Source of the DNA: Candidatus Babeliales bacterium
GTDB lineage: Bacteria; Babelota; Babeliae; Babelales; JACPOV01
Direction of reading: 5' to 3'
Assembly (NCBI GenBank): GCA_040879965.1
Contig: JBBDJI010000013.1
Coordinates: 186,001 to 250,000, forward strand
Length of the DNA: 64,000 nucleotides
The notes under the pieces were generated by a model. That model saw only the letters and a list, made by a program, of their open reading frames with translations, was not told where the DNA came from and made no database searches. The first letter of the stretch is position 1. Each line of letters starts with the position of its first letter. Positions 26,922 through 35,333 of the stretch are shown here, piece by piece. The translations under genes were made by a program, and so were the position numbers.

Positions 26922-27815
26922 ATGATATTAATTCTGTTACTGTATGCATTGTGTGCAAGTAGTTTTACCATATCAAAAGCGGTACTTGCATATAGTGCAC
27001 CTATATTTTTTGTTGCAATTCGTATGATAGTGGCAGGGTTATTATTACTTGGTTTTGTTTGGTATCGCAATGCATTAATGAGCATTAGGCGTGTCTGGCA
27101 ATTATTTTTACCCGTTATTTTTTTTCATATTTATTGTGCGTATGTATTTGATATTTGGTCATTACAATATATGACTTCTTTTAAATCTTCATTCTTTTTT
27201 AATTTATCGCCATTTATAACGGCACTTCTTTCTTATTTTTATTTGAATGAACGTTTAACTATTAAAAAATGGATTGGTCTTATCATAGGATTTGTGGGAT
27301 TAATGCCAATGCTGTTAAAAGATGCACCTTCTGAACAGCTATTTGGCGAAGTTTTAAATATTTCAATCCCAGAGATTTTTTTACTAATCGGAATTATTTC
27401 TTCGTGTATTGGTTGGATAAGTATGAAGCGATTATTGCCTTATGGTTATTCACCTTTATTAATTAATGGAATCGGTATGTTTTATGGAGGTTTATTGGCA
27501 TTAGGTACTTCTGCTATCGCAGAAAATTGGTTTGTAACACCACCAGTCAAAGAGTTAATACCCTTTTTAGGCCTAACTGCTCTTATTATAGTTGTATGCA
27601 ATTTTATTTTTTATAATTTATATGGCTATGCGCTTCATAAATATTCACCAACTTTTTTATCTTTCGCCGGTTTTACCTGTCCATTATTTACTGCATTATT
27701 TGGGATGATTTTTTTAAACGAACAAGTAACATGGCATTTTGTAGTTGCTTCTGTTGTAGTGTTTATTGGTTTATATCTTTTTTATAGCGATGAATTGCAA
27801 ACATCTCGATTTTAA
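26922..27815 (+). CDS. EamA/DMT-type transporter
   Basis: 297 residues from ATG 26922 (AAAGGA at good distance); upstream in-frame starts would lie in the inverted repeat. About ten membrane helices in two EamA repeats. The first repeat has 'SSFTISKAVLAYSAPIFFVA' and ends 'LNERLTIKKWIGLIIGFVGL', the second ends 'FLNEQVTWHFVVASVVVFIGL'. This family exports metabolites or amino acids, or in intracellular bacteria takes up metabolites from the host. The substrate is not readable. Confidence 0.8.
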   Translation: MILILLLYALCASSFTISKAVLAYSAPIFFVAIRMIVAGLLLLGFVWYRNALMSIRRVWQLFLPVIFFHIYCAYVFDIWSLQYMTSFKSSFFFNLSPFITALLSYFYLNERLTIKKWIGLIIGFVGLMPMLLKDAPSEQLFGEVLNISIPEIFLLIGIISSCIGWISMKRLLPYGYSPLLINGIGMFYGGLLALGTSAIAENWFVTPPVKELIPFLGLTALIIVVCNFIFYNLYGYALHKYSPTFLSFAGFTCPLFTALFGMIFLNEQVTWHFVVASVVVFIGLYLFYSDELQTSRF

Positions 27816-27948
27816 ACCTAATGAATATTTTTTCACTTGAAATAAAAGCCATAAAAAGTTTCCTTTATAATTTGGCATAATTTATTATAAAGTTTTTTAT
27901 TTGCTATATTAATAAAAAAAACAATAATAACTAATCGAGGTATATTTT

Positions 27949-28656
27949 GTGAGAATTATAGTAGGGTCCATGGTTTTTATTTTTTTAATAATAAATGCAA
28001 TTGAATATGGTCAAATACCAAAAAAACCAAACAGTTATGAGCCAATATCTTTGCGTGGCTTATCAGCAAAAAAAATAATACTTTTTTTAAAAGATAAGGT
28101 AATTTTTCAAGAAAATATCAATAATTTACCCCATGAATCAAAATTATTAATTAGCACTTTAGAGAAATACCCTACGATAATTGCATTAGAAAAAGCTTTT
28201 TTTGCAAGTCCTCTTGATATATCATTTTTAAATGTTATTAAATGCTTTGGTATTGAAAATTCCTATGATGATTGTGGAAAAACAATTTTAAGTAATAAGA
28301 TTTTGAACCGTAAGAATAATGATGTCAGTTTTTTAATTGATAATGATTTTGATATTAATTTTCCTGATGCTGATGGCACTACTCCTTTAATGCATGCCGT
28401 AGAAACTGGTCAAAAAAAAATAGTAAAAATGTTGTTGCAGCGAGGAGCAAATGTTAATATCCAAAATATGCTTGGATTTACTGCATTAATGCGTGGAATT
28501 CTTAACAATCAATATGATATTATAAGAATTCTTTTGCAAAAAGGTGCTGACATTAATTTTAAAAGTTGGGCTGATCAAACAGCACTCTCTTTGGCGCAAG
28601 ATTTTTGCCAGAAAAAAACTGAAAAACTATTACTACAATATGGAGCTCATCAATGA
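27949..28656 (+). CDS. Secreted ankyrin-repeat protein
   Basis: 235 residues, GTG start with GAGGT upstream. Signal-like hydrophobic N-terminus (IIVGSMVFIFLIINAI), a non-repeat domain to about residue 115, then three to four ankyrin repeats: 'GTTPLMHAVETGQKKIVKML', 'GFTALMRGILNNQYDIIRIL' and a partial 'DQTALSLAQDF'. Overlaps the next gene by 4 bases (ATGA), so the pair is translationally coupled. Likely a protein-protein interaction module acting outside the cytoplasm. Confidence 0.75.
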   Translation: MRIIVGSMVFIFLIINAIEYGQIPKKPNSYEPISLRGLSAKKIILFLKDKVIFQENINNLPHESKLLISTLEKYPTIIALEKAFFASPLDISFLNVIKCFGIENSYDDCGKTILSNKILNRKNNDVSFLIDNDFDINFPDADGTTPLMHAVETGQKKIVKMLLQRGANVNIQNMLGFTALMRGILNNQYDIIRILLQKGADINFKSWADQTALSLAQDFCQKKTEKLLLQYGAHQ

Positions 28657-30020
28657 TTTTTTTTAAAAACAATAATTGTTTTTATTTGTACGTACTAAGC
28701 TTTATGGCAGGAAACTCTCTTTTTGCAATGAAAATTCAATCGTTGAAAGATTTAACATTTGTCCGAGTGGCTCAATATATAGATAAACAGATTTTGGATG
28801 TTAAGACGTTAGAGGTAATACCCAATGAATTGAGTTATGATATTTCTTTGAATTTATTGAATTTTCAAAGGAAAAAGGAAATTACTCCCTTAATATATTG
28901 GACACAAGAAAATAAAATTGATTTAGTAAAAAAAATAATTCAATTTGATGCCCAAAGTATTAACAGAAGAACGTCAGATAAACTTTCTGCATTTGATTAT
29001 GCGGTTATAAATCGAGATTATAAAATTGCAGATTTATTGATAGAATTTGGTGCAGAAATTGAAGATTCAAATAAAAATAATCAGTATCCATTAATTCTAT
29101 ATTTACTAAATTATTTACCAAATGAAGATAGAATTAAGATTGAAGACTTACTAGAAAAAATACAGTATTTATATGAAAAAGGCGCATCAATCAAACGCTT
29201 TAATAAATATGGAAATGACGCTCTGCGCTATGCAATTCAACAGAAAATATGCGATGTTGCAGAATTTTTAATCAATAAAGAGGTAGATATTCATATTCCT
29301 AATCATGGCGGATATACCCCATTAATGTTGGCTGCTGGATCTGGTGTATTGCCAATAATTAAAATTTTAATAGAAAAGGGAGCTGAAATTAACAAGCGCA
29401 TGAATAATACTAAAAGTTATACTGCGCTTATGATTGCCATTAAAAATGGATGGTTAGAGTGCGTTAAAGAATTGTTAAATTATGACGCTGATGCAACATT
29501 ATTAGATAATCAAGGAAATTCGCCAATAGTGCTTGCCGCAAAAAAGGGTAGATACGATATTGTTGCGTATTTTTTAGAACAAGATCATGATCCAAATTTA
29601 ACAAATAATAATGCTGATACAGGATTAATGTATGCATCACAAAAAAATTATCATCGGATAGTAGAATTGTTATTAAAAAATAATGCCGATGTAAGTAAAA
29701 GAAATAATCAAGGGAAAACGGCATTTTTATTGGCAATAGACAATGGTTCGTATGAATCGGCCGAATGCCTTATTGAATATGGAGCTGATGTCAATGAATG
29801 TGATGCATTAGGCAATACACCTTTGACTATTGCTGTTTTTAATGCAAAAATTCCAATAGTCAATTTATTGATTGAAGCAAAAGCAAATATTAATGAACAA
29901 GATTCGGAAGGCTATACCGCACTTGAATATGCAAGAGAAAACGGTCTTTCTGCAATTGAACAGATTTTATTAAAAGCCGGAGCCCAAGCAAATATAGAAG
30001 ATTATGAGGATAGTGAATAA
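28653..30020 (+). CDS. Secreted ankyrin-repeat protein, about ten repeats
   Basis: 455 residues. Signal ending 'NSLFAMKIQ' (about residues 1-25). Ankyrin repeats run from about residue 75 to the end, for example 'GYTPLMLAAGSGVLPIIKIL', 'SYTALMIAIKNGWLECVKEL', 'GNSPIVLAAKKGRYDIVAYF' and 'GKTAFLLAIDNGSYESAECL', each followed by D/N-rich turns. No extra catalytic domain. Coupled to the preceding ankyrin gene by ATGA overlap. Such proteins are typical of intracellular bacteria and often reach host proteins. The target is unknown. Confidence 0.85.
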   Translation: MIFFKNNNCFYLYVLSFMAGNSLFAMKIQSLKDLTFVRVAQYIDKQILDVKTLEVIPNELSYDISLNLLNFQRKKEITPLIYWTQENKIDLVKKIIQFDAQSINRRTSDKLSAFDYAVINRDYKIADLLIEFGAEIEDSNKNNQYPLILYLLNYLPNEDRIKIEDLLEKIQYLYEKGASIKRFNKYGNDALRYAIQQKICDVAEFLINKEVDIHIPNHGGYTPLMLAAGSGVLPIIKILIEKGAEINKRMNNTKSYTALMIAIKNGWLECVKELLNYDADATLLDNQGNSPIVLAAKKGRYDIVAYFLEQDHDPNLTNNNADTGLMYASQKNYHRIVELLLKNNADVSKRNNQGKTAFLLAIDNGSYESAECLIEYGADVNECDALGNTPLTIAVFNAKIPIVNLLIEAKANINEQDSEGYTALEYARENGLSAIEQILLKAGAQANIEDYEDSE

Positions 30021-30104
30021 GATTAACGCTGAATGAATATGCTCAAATAATCAAACGATTAAAATCTTTCGAAGTTCTATAGCAATTGTCTTGATTTATT
30101 CAAT

Positions 30105-30133
30105 TTGACAAAAACACAAATTTTTAATACACT
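30105..30133 (+). promoter_or_regulatory. Promoter of the 30194 ankyrin gene
   Basis: TTGACA (30105-30110), 17-base spacer, TACACT (30128-30133). This gives a leader of about 50 bases before the ATG at 30194. Confidence 0.6.
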
Positions 30134-30193
30134 AAAATACATCAGGTCTATCATCTTTCTGTAATTTTAACTTTAAAATTTGAAACAAATATT

Positions 30194-30772
30194 ATGAAAA
30201 AATGTATTCTTTTCATTGCAGCCTTAAATTTGATTTATAGTGTTCATAGTTCTATCGCTATGGAAAATGATCCTTTTAATTTTAAGATTGCAGAGAAAAA
30301 GAGTGATATCTTATATATTGATCATGCATTAAAAATTACTGATCCTCAAAAACTTAACAAAATGTATGTTCGTTCTAATGGCAAAACGCCATTGCACTTA
30401 GCAATTCAATGTCAGAAAAAAACAAGTACTACCACGCTTATTGAAAATGGTGCAGATGTAAATAAAACAGACAAAGAAGATTTAACGCCATTAATGTACG
30501 CCATCAAGAGTAAAGATTTGTTATTAGTGAAGGAATTAATAAAAGCAGGAGCTGATGTTTCTAAAAGAACTGCAAAAGGAAACTGCTTAAATTATCTGTA
30601 TAGTCTAAAGAAAGATGTTGGTTTGCCTGTTGAATTAAAAGGTATAGAAGATTATCTTTATTATAGGTTGCGTGTGTCTGTTACAAAAAGATTGGTTAAA
30701 GCAATTTTAATAGCAACCATGCTTTACTCGATCTACTCGATCACTAATTATCTTTTTAAGAGGTTTGTATAG
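30194..30772 (+). CDS. Secreted ankyrin protein with C-terminal membrane segment
   Basis: 192 residues. Signal ending 'SSIAMENDP', then two to three ankyrin repeats ('GKTPLHLAIQCQKKTSTTTL', 'DLTPLMYAIKSKDLLLVKEL'), and a final hydrophobic segment (AILIATMLYSIYSI) with a short basic end (FKRFV). The architecture of signal, interaction domain and terminal anchor mirrors the 6116-10097 proteins. Own promoter; followed by a bidirectional terminator. Confidence 0.75.
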   Translation: MKKCILFIAALNLIYSVHSSIAMENDPFNFKIAEKKSDILYIDHALKITDPQKLNKMYVRSNGKTPLHLAIQCQKKTSTTTLIENGADVNKTDKEDLTPLMYAIKSKDLLLVKELIKAGADVSKRTAKGNCLNYLYSLKKDVGLPVELKGIEDYLYYRLRVSVTKRLVKAILIATMLYSIYSITNYLFKRFV

Positions 30773-30777
30773 ACATG

Positions 30778-30807
30778 AAAAAACCCCGGTTAAAACCGGG
30801 GTTTTTT
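30778..30807. terminator. Bidirectional intrinsic terminator
   Basis: AAAAAACCCCGGT (30778-30790) pairs with ACCGGGGTTTTTT (30795-30807), loop TAAA. Separates convergent genes. Confidence 0.95.
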
Positions 30808-30808
30808 A

Positions 30809-31126
30809 TTAGTAGCGATTATTTCTTTGTGAACGGAAACCGCCGCCGCCGCCGCCACCACCATGGGATGGACGCGGACGACTTTCTTTAGCATTAGCAG
30901 TGCTAACACGTAAGCGTCTTCCGTCAATTTCTTTGCCATCTAATTGCGCGATAGCTTCTTGCGCTTGTTCTTTTGAACCCATTTCAACAAATCCAAAACC
31001 TTTTGAGTTCCCGGTAAATTTGTCAGTTACTACTTTAGCAGAAACTACTTCGCCATAAGCTGCAAATAATTCTCTTAATTGATCTTCGGTTACCGAGTAC
31101 GATAAATTTCCTACGTAAATATTCAT
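30809..31126 (-). CDS. Glycine-rich RRM RNA-binding protein
   Basis: 105 residues. One RRM: RNP2 'IYVGNL' (3-8), RNP1 'KGFGFVEM' (about 43-50), followed by an Arg/Gly tail with eight consecutive Gly. This matches the small bacterial/cyanobacterial Rbp family, single-stranded RNA binders often induced by cold. A minus-strand -10 (TATACT, plus 31236-31241) would give a leader of roughly 100 bases, compatible with post-transcriptional control. AAGAAG is a weak ribosome site. Confidence 0.92.
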   Translation of the reverse strand: MNIYVGNLSYSVTEDQLRELFAAYGEVVSAKVVTDKFTGNSKGFGFVEMGSKEQAQEAIAQLDGKEIDGRRLRVSTANAKESRPRPSHGGGGGGGGFRSQRNNRY

Positions 31127-31531
31127 TTTTCAGTTCTTCTTAAAAAAAATACATAAAATACATTAACACAAAATAGCACTTTTTCTCCTGCTACACAGAT
31201 CCTTTCGTAAGATACAGGTTACACTTTACTTAACCAGTATATCACATTTTATAAAAAATGAAGAATAGTTCTTAGCAGAATATAGAGCGAGTTTGTAGAA
31301 AATACGTAAAAAGACATAATTGCCAGAAATAAAGCCATTAAGCCTACAGGGACAATTTGGCATATTTAACCCAAATCACATCAATAGCTGCATCGCGTGG
31401 GTTATTGATTTTATGGTAATAGGCAAAATTGTGTCAATTGCAGCAATTTTGTTCATTTTATCATTTAACTGTTTTATCTTTATTTAGTTCTTTAGTAAGA
31501 TTTGTATACATTTTTTACCAGTGAGGAAAAC
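31127..31531. other. 405-base spacer between divergent rbp and parA genes
   Basis: Holds the rbp leader and promoter on the left. On the right are two inverted repeats: ATCAATA/TATTGAT around 31379-31410, and CAAAATTG (31424-31431) with CAATTTTG (31444-31451). They precede the ParA and RHH genes and are candidates for the partition (centromere-like) site or operator. The segment 31380-31400 is less AT-rich than its surroundings. No gene seen. Confidence 0.4.
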
Positions 31532-32293
31532 ATGCGAAAAATAGCGATTATTAACCAAAAAGGGGGGAGCGGCAAAACCACTACCACTGTAAATTTGGCG
31601 GCTAGTCTTGCTGAAAAAAAGCGTCGGGTGCTTTTAATAGATTTAGATCCGCAAGCATCAAGTACTATGTGGTATGGTTTGGCTAAAGACTTAAAGGGCA
31701 TCTATCCAATATTTACTGAAAATGAGGATATTGGCAGCGTTGTTGTTAATACCGAATATGCGGATATTGATGTAATTCCAGCCTCATCATGGCTCATTGG
31801 GCTTGATAAGCGTTTAGCGCAAGAAGTTGGCGCTGAAACTATTTTAAAGCACAAACTTGATGAGGATGTGCTCAAAAAATATGATTATATTTTGATAGAT
31901 TGCCCGCCAACCTTGGGTATTTTGACGGTTAATGCACTATGTGCAGTTGATGAGATTATTGTACCTGTTGAGGCTCGGTATATGGCTTTAAGTGGTCTTG
32001 TGCAATTGCTTGAAACCATCAATGTTATCAAAAAACGATTAAATCCTAATCTTAAAATTGCCGGTATTTTGCCATGTCGTGTAGACGGCAGAACAAAACA
32101 TGCCAAAGAAGTAGTTGCTGAATTGCAAAAGAACTTTAAAGGAATGCTTTATGAAACAGCTATTAGAGAAAATATTCGCTTATCTGAGGCGCCATCATTT
32201 TCAAAGCCAATAACGGTATATGATAAAAATAGTAATGGAGCATGCGATTATCGTGCATTTGCCAAAGAAGTAGTTAAACAAGAATTATCCTGA
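31532..32293 (+). CDS. parA: ParA/Soj-type partition ATPase
   Basis: 253 residues from ATG 31532 (GAGGAAAA upstream; a 10-codon longer frame lacks a site). It segregates DNA by nucleotide-dependent binding to the nucleoid. Deviant Walker A 'NQKGGSGKTTTTVNLAA' (8-24), 'LLIDLDPQASST', Walker B-like 'YDYILIDCPPTLGILTVNAL', and 'VDGRTKHAKEV' near the C-terminus. There is no ParB with a ParB/Srx nuclease fold; the next gene is a ribbon-helix-helix protein instead. Confidence 0.93.
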   Translation: MRKIAIINQKGGSGKTTTTVNLAASLAEKKRRVLLIDLDPQASSTMWYGLAKDLKGIYPIFTENEDIGSVVVNTEYADIDVIPASSWLIGLDKRLAQEVGAETILKHKLDEDVLKKYDYILIDCPPTLGILTVNALCAVDEIIVPVEARYMALSGLVQLLETINVIKKRLNPNLKIAGILPCRVDGRTKHAKEVVAELQKNFKGMLYETAIRENIRLSEAPSFSKPITVYDKNSNGACDYRAFAKEVVKQELS

Positions 32294-32303
32294 AGGAGAA
32301 ATT

Positions 32304-32612
32304 ATGGAAAAGAAAAAAACAATGGGAAATAACCCATTAGAAGCGTATTTGACTACGCAAATTCAAGAAAAAGCCGAAGAAAAGGTTGCTTTAGCGCCAA
32401 TAGCCAAAAAAAAGGAGCGGATCACCATACATTTGCCAGTAGATTTAATTGATCAGGTAAAAAATGTAGTGTATTGGGAGCCGGGATTAACTTTAACCGG
32501 ATTTGCTGAATATGCTTTTGAGCAAGCACTCAAAGAGCAAGAAGGCCGTCGTGGAGAACCTTATCCAGAGCGGAAAGAAAAATCACTTAAAAGTGGTCGT
32601 CCTATGAGCTGA
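32304..32612 (+). CDS. Ribbon-helix-helix partner of ParA (ParB-like)
   Basis: 102 residues. Lys/Glu-rich flexible N-terminus (1-37), then an RHH/MetJ-Arc type fold 'RITIHLPVDLIDQVKNVVYW' and 'LTLTGFAEYAFEQALKEQE' (about 38-80), and a basic tail. In type Ib-like plasmid and some chromosomal systems a small RHH protein binds the centromere and stimulates ParA. Position 10 bases after parA with AAGGAG supports that pairing. The exact role is inferred. Confidence 0.75.
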   Translation: MEKKKTMGNNPLEAYLTTQIQEKAEEKVALAPIAKKKERITIHLPVDLIDQVKNVVYWEPGLTLTGFAEYAFEQALKEQEGRRGEPYPERKEKSLKSGRPMS

Positions 32613-32616
32613 AATT

Positions 32617-32642
32617 ATAAAGAGCCATTTTTGGCTCTTTAT
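32617..32642. terminator. Intrinsic terminator after the parA operon
   Basis: ATAAAGAGCC (32617-32626) pairs with GGCTCTTTAT (32633-32642), loop ATTTTT. It overlaps the end of the convergent gene at 32639, so it may serve both. Confidence 0.75.
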
Positions 32643-32950
32643 TTACTAAAAATTGCTAAAAATTGTTTGGGATGGCTAGTTTTTATATGCCTATAGAGAG
32701 TATTTTTGTGTTGAGCGGTACGGCATACACTACAATGAGGAATGGCGCTTGATATAGAAGGTTGTTTTTTTGTTGTTTTTGCAAGTTTTATATATTTTTT
32801 TGAGGCAATTGATAACAAACATTTTAGTTTTTTATTAGGATAGGAACTTGGGTTTTTATTATTGAGTGATATAGTTTTATTTTCCATAGCAAATTGAGGC
32901 AAGACAAATAGAACAGCGCCAAAAAGAGTTAAAAATATTTTTTTTAGCAT
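32639..32950 (-). CDS. Small secreted protein with C2H2-like zinc finger
   Basis: 103 residues. Signal peptide ending 'LPQFAMENK' (1-21), a basic middle (KKLKCLLSIASKKYIKLAK), and near the C-terminus Cys73-x2-Cys76-x11-His88-x4-His93 ('CSVCRTAQHKNTLYRHIK', 'TSHP'). The spacing is one short of the classical x12 finger, but Leu/Tyr-Arg-His-Ile-Lys resembles real C2H2 helices. A secreted zinc finger is unusual for bacteria; nucleic-acid or protein binding in a host is possible but unproven. Confidence 0.6.
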   Translation of the reverse strand: MLKKIFLTLFGAVLFVLPQFAMENKTISLNNKNPSSYPNKKLKCLLSIASKKYIKLAKTTKKQPSISSAIPHCSVCRTAQHKNTLYRHIKTSHPKQFLAIFSK

Positions 32951-33113
32951 AATTTTTCCTCAGTGATGAAATAAATTATCAAGACAGTGGTAGATTATAA
33001 CAGGCGATTTTAAAAGTAAAATTAAAACCTATCTTTTTTATTTGTAATTTTTTGATAATAAGGTAGTATTATGAGCACTATTACTTATAAATCTAAATTA
33101 CACGGAGAATTTT

Positions 33114-33599
33114 ATGATAAATAATCGTCTTTTTTCTTTGCTAATATTGAGCGGTATGATGATATCTCTAACCTGTAAGGCTACTGAGGAAATATGTTCT
33201 GTTTCGCTTGAAAATGCTACCCAAGAATTAATTCCTCTGGTTATTGAGATTAAGAAATTTAATAAAAAAACAGAAATACAAAAAATTTCATTGGGTTCGG
33301 GTGCTTTGCATAAGGTTGAATTGAGAATTCAAACAAACACAGGAGCAAAAGATTCAATTCAGAAAATTTTTATTGGGAAGCAATTGATATTGTCGAGCTC
33401 TGTTTCTATTGAACCACAATCTAGAAGCGAAAAGACGAATGGTTTTAGCGGAAAAGAATATTATAAATATAAATTGGAAAAACGAGCTATTGAAAAGAGA
33501 GAAAATACTTTTGATAAGTTTTTAGGTTTATTTAGAAAATCTAGTAGCAATCCTGGTTTTAACTATGGAATAACAAGAACAAGAGTAACTGTCGGTTAA
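33114..33599 (+). CDS. Small secreted N-x-T-type protein
   Basis: 161 residues. Signal (about 1-23, ending 'CKATEE'), then 'SVSLENATQELIPLVIEI' as the first strand pair. This is the recurrent 'I/F-x-N-x-T ... L-x-V' motif of this window's small secreted family. A strand-rich core follows, then a basic C-terminal extension with 'KFLGLFRKSSS'. CGGAG precedes the ATG. No known family; a small beta-sandwich is a guess from the strand pattern. It has its own terminator. Confidence 0.6.
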   Translation: MINNRLFSLLILSGMMISLTCKATEEICSVSLENATQELIPLVIEIKKFNKKTEIQKISLGSGALHKVELRIQTNTGAKDSIQKIFIGKQLILSSSVSIEPQSRSEKTNGFSGKEYYKYKLEKRAIEKRENTFDKFLGLFRKSSSNPGFNYGITRTRVTVG

Positions 33600-33615
33600 A
33601 TTTTTTCTCAAATTT

Positions 33616-33659
33616 AAAAAAATTGCCCCCCAATTAAAAAAGTGAGGGCAATTTTTTTT
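33616..33659 (+). terminator. Intrinsic terminator
   Basis: AAATTGCCC (33620-33628) pairs with GGGCAATTT (33646-33654), with flanking A and T runs and a long A-rich loop. Confidence 0.8.
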
Positions 33660-33689
33660 GTCTTCTTATATAACTAAAGCAAATAACAA

Positions 33690-33719
33690 TTGAATATTCA
33701 GATAGAATATTGCTATTAT
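33690..33719 (+). promoter_or_regulatory. Promoter of an N-x-T gene, copy A
   Basis: TTGAAT, 18-base spacer, TATTAT. The 30-base block differs at only three positions from 34702-34731 upstream of another N-x-T gene, including the inner GAATAT...GAATAT words of the spacer. Confidence 0.6.
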
Positions 33720-33855
33720 TGGTAATGATGGCATCAAACAAGAATAAGAAAATACATTTGTTGCCAACTATACAAAAAGGCCTTTTTTGGGATGTTTTTG
33801 CATGAATTGCGAAATTGGCCGTAAGTATTTCAGAATAAAAATAGGGGTAGAAAGT

Positions 33856-34215
33856 ATGAAATTTTCCATCAAAATTATAGTCCTGATATTTGTTTGTAGC
33901 GTTTATTCTTCTCTTGAATTTGCAAAAGCAGGTCATTGGACCTTTGTAAATAAAACAGGCATCGATCTTTATCTAGTTACTGCCAGAGTAAAACCTGGAA
34001 AATCTTTGTCATCTCGAGCCATAAGAGGTTCTCAGCTTGGATTTTTTCTGAGTAAAGATCAAGATTCGATTGGTTCAAGAGCAGAAGTGGATACTTATGG
34101 AGATGAATGTATAAGAATTAATATTAGATATAGTTTTTCTGAAATTCGTTGTGAGCCAGGAACTTATGAGATTATTAAAGATGCATTTCACGGGTTTCAA
34201 ATAACTAAAAAATAA
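33856..34215 (+). CDS. Small secreted N-x-T protein
   Basis: 119 residues from ATG 33856 (GGGGT upstream; the longer frame to 33787 would hide the signal). Signal ends about residue 24 ('EFAKAGH'), followed by 'WTFVNKTGIDLYLVTARV', the family motif. Two cysteines (DECIRI, IRCEPG) may form a disulfide. The C-terminal 'EPGTYEIIK' resembles 'GPGTYHIKM' in the next gene. Function unknown. Confidence 0.6.
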   Translation: MKFSIKIIVLIFVCSVYSSLEFAKAGHWTFVNKTGIDLYLVTARVKPGKSLSSRAIRGSQLGFFLSKDQDSIGSRAEVDTYGDECIRINIRYSFSEIRCEPGTYEIIKDAFHGFQITKK

Positions 34216-34241
34216 TACTTGTTTTATGAGGGAAGTTGAAC

Positions 34242-34589
34242 ATGAAAAGATTTATTAGTTTGCTATTATTTATATTTAGTTCGCATGTTGGCTTGCAAGC
34301 TGTTGATAACTATATTTTTGTCAATCCAAATTCTCTTACAATTAGCGCTGAAATTTTTAAAGTTAAAAAAGCAGATAAAACAAGAATCAGCAAAGTCTAT
34401 GATAAAGATATCGCTTATAATCAATCTATAACTATGCATGCCAAAGATGCGAGCGAATGTTTTTTAGTTATTATTTCTCTGACCAAAGTTGGTAAAAAAG
34501 AAACCAAACAAAGCTTTGTTTGTGAAGGCCCGGGTACCTATCATATAAAAATGAATGGCATGCAAAAATTGACTTTTGAGAAAAAATAA
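34242..34589 (+). CDS. Small secreted N-x-T-like protein
   Basis: 115 residues from ATG 34242 (GAGGGAAG upstream). Signal peptide (about 1-21), then 'YIFVNPNSLTISAEIFKV', a variant of the motif in which N-P-N replaces N-x-T. Two cysteines (SECFLVI, FVCEGPG) are in the same places as in the preceding gene, 26 bases upstream, so the pair are paralogues and probably cotranscribed. Unknown role. Confidence 0.6.
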   Translation: MKRFISLLLFIFSSHVGLQAVDNYIFVNPNSLTISAEIFKVKKADKTRISKVYDKDIAYNQSITMHAKDASECFLVIISLTKVGKKETKQSFVCEGPGTYHIKMNGMQKLTFEKK

Positions 34590-34701
34590 TTACTAATTTT
34601 TATAAAAAGTCAATTTTTCTTATTGTTTAAAGTAATGCCTTTTTTTGGTTAAGGTTTGGAGGGTATTTTTGTGTATTGTGTAAAATCTAGTCTAAAAAAG
34701 A

Positions 34702-34731
34702 TTGAATATCCAGATTGAATATTGTTATTAT
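34702..34731 (+). promoter_or_regulatory. Promoter of an N-x-T gene, copy B
   Basis: TTGAAT, 18-base spacer, TATTAT, matching 27 of 30 bases of the block at 33690-33719. It drives the gene at 34791. Confidence 0.6.
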
Positions 34732-34790
34732 AATAATAAAAGATATAAAGTTAATGAGGCTATTTTTAGGTGATAAAAGGAGAAAATATA

Positions 34791-35219
34791 GTGAAAAATT
34801 TAAAATATCTCATCTTAATTGGATTAGGTGTGCTTTCATGTGGCATTAGTGCCCAGATTGCGCAATATAATTTTAAAATTACCAATGAAACTAAAGATAA
34901 CTTAAAAATTTGGGTAGAAATTGGTACTGATAGGCCTGGGATTAAAGCTAAATGTAAGGGTGCATCGTTTGATTTGCAAAGCAAACAATCTCAGGTAATA
35001 CCAAGAGAAGCACCTTGTCAACTTACTCAAATAAAAGTTCAGAAAATAAATGAACAAGCGCAACCACTCGAAAAAGAAGCTACAAAGCTTATGGGTGAAG
35101 GTGAGTATTATTCAGCCAGAGCGCCACAACGCATGATTTCTATTAAAAAAGGATTTAGGGTATTAGGATTAGGTAGCCAATATAAATTATCGCCATCGCC
35201 AGTAACTTATGGAGATTAA
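34791..35219 (+). CDS. Small secreted N-x-T protein
   Basis: 142 residues from GTG 34791, AAAAGGAG upstream; the longer frame from 34770 reads through that site. Signal ends 'GISAQIAQ' (about 20), then 'YNFKITNETKDNLKIWVEIG', the family motif. Two cysteines (KAKCKG, APCQLT) fit the family disulfide pattern. The C-terminal ~40 residues are basic and strand-like. Function unknown. Confidence 0.6.
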   Translation: MKNLKYLILIGLGVLSCGISAQIAQYNFKITNETKDNLKIWVEIGTDRPGIKAKCKGASFDLQSKQSQVIPREAPCQLTQIKVQKINEQAQPLEKEATKLMGEGEYYSARAPQRMISIKKGFRVLGLGSQYKLSPSPVTYGD

Positions 35220-35333
35220 GTTTTTATTTAAAATGATTTTTTACGCCGCATGGCCAATTAATATTAATTTATAACTTTCAAAAAGATGCAAAATGGCCGC
35301 AAATTCATAAATGGCTTAAATGGAAGGGTACAT

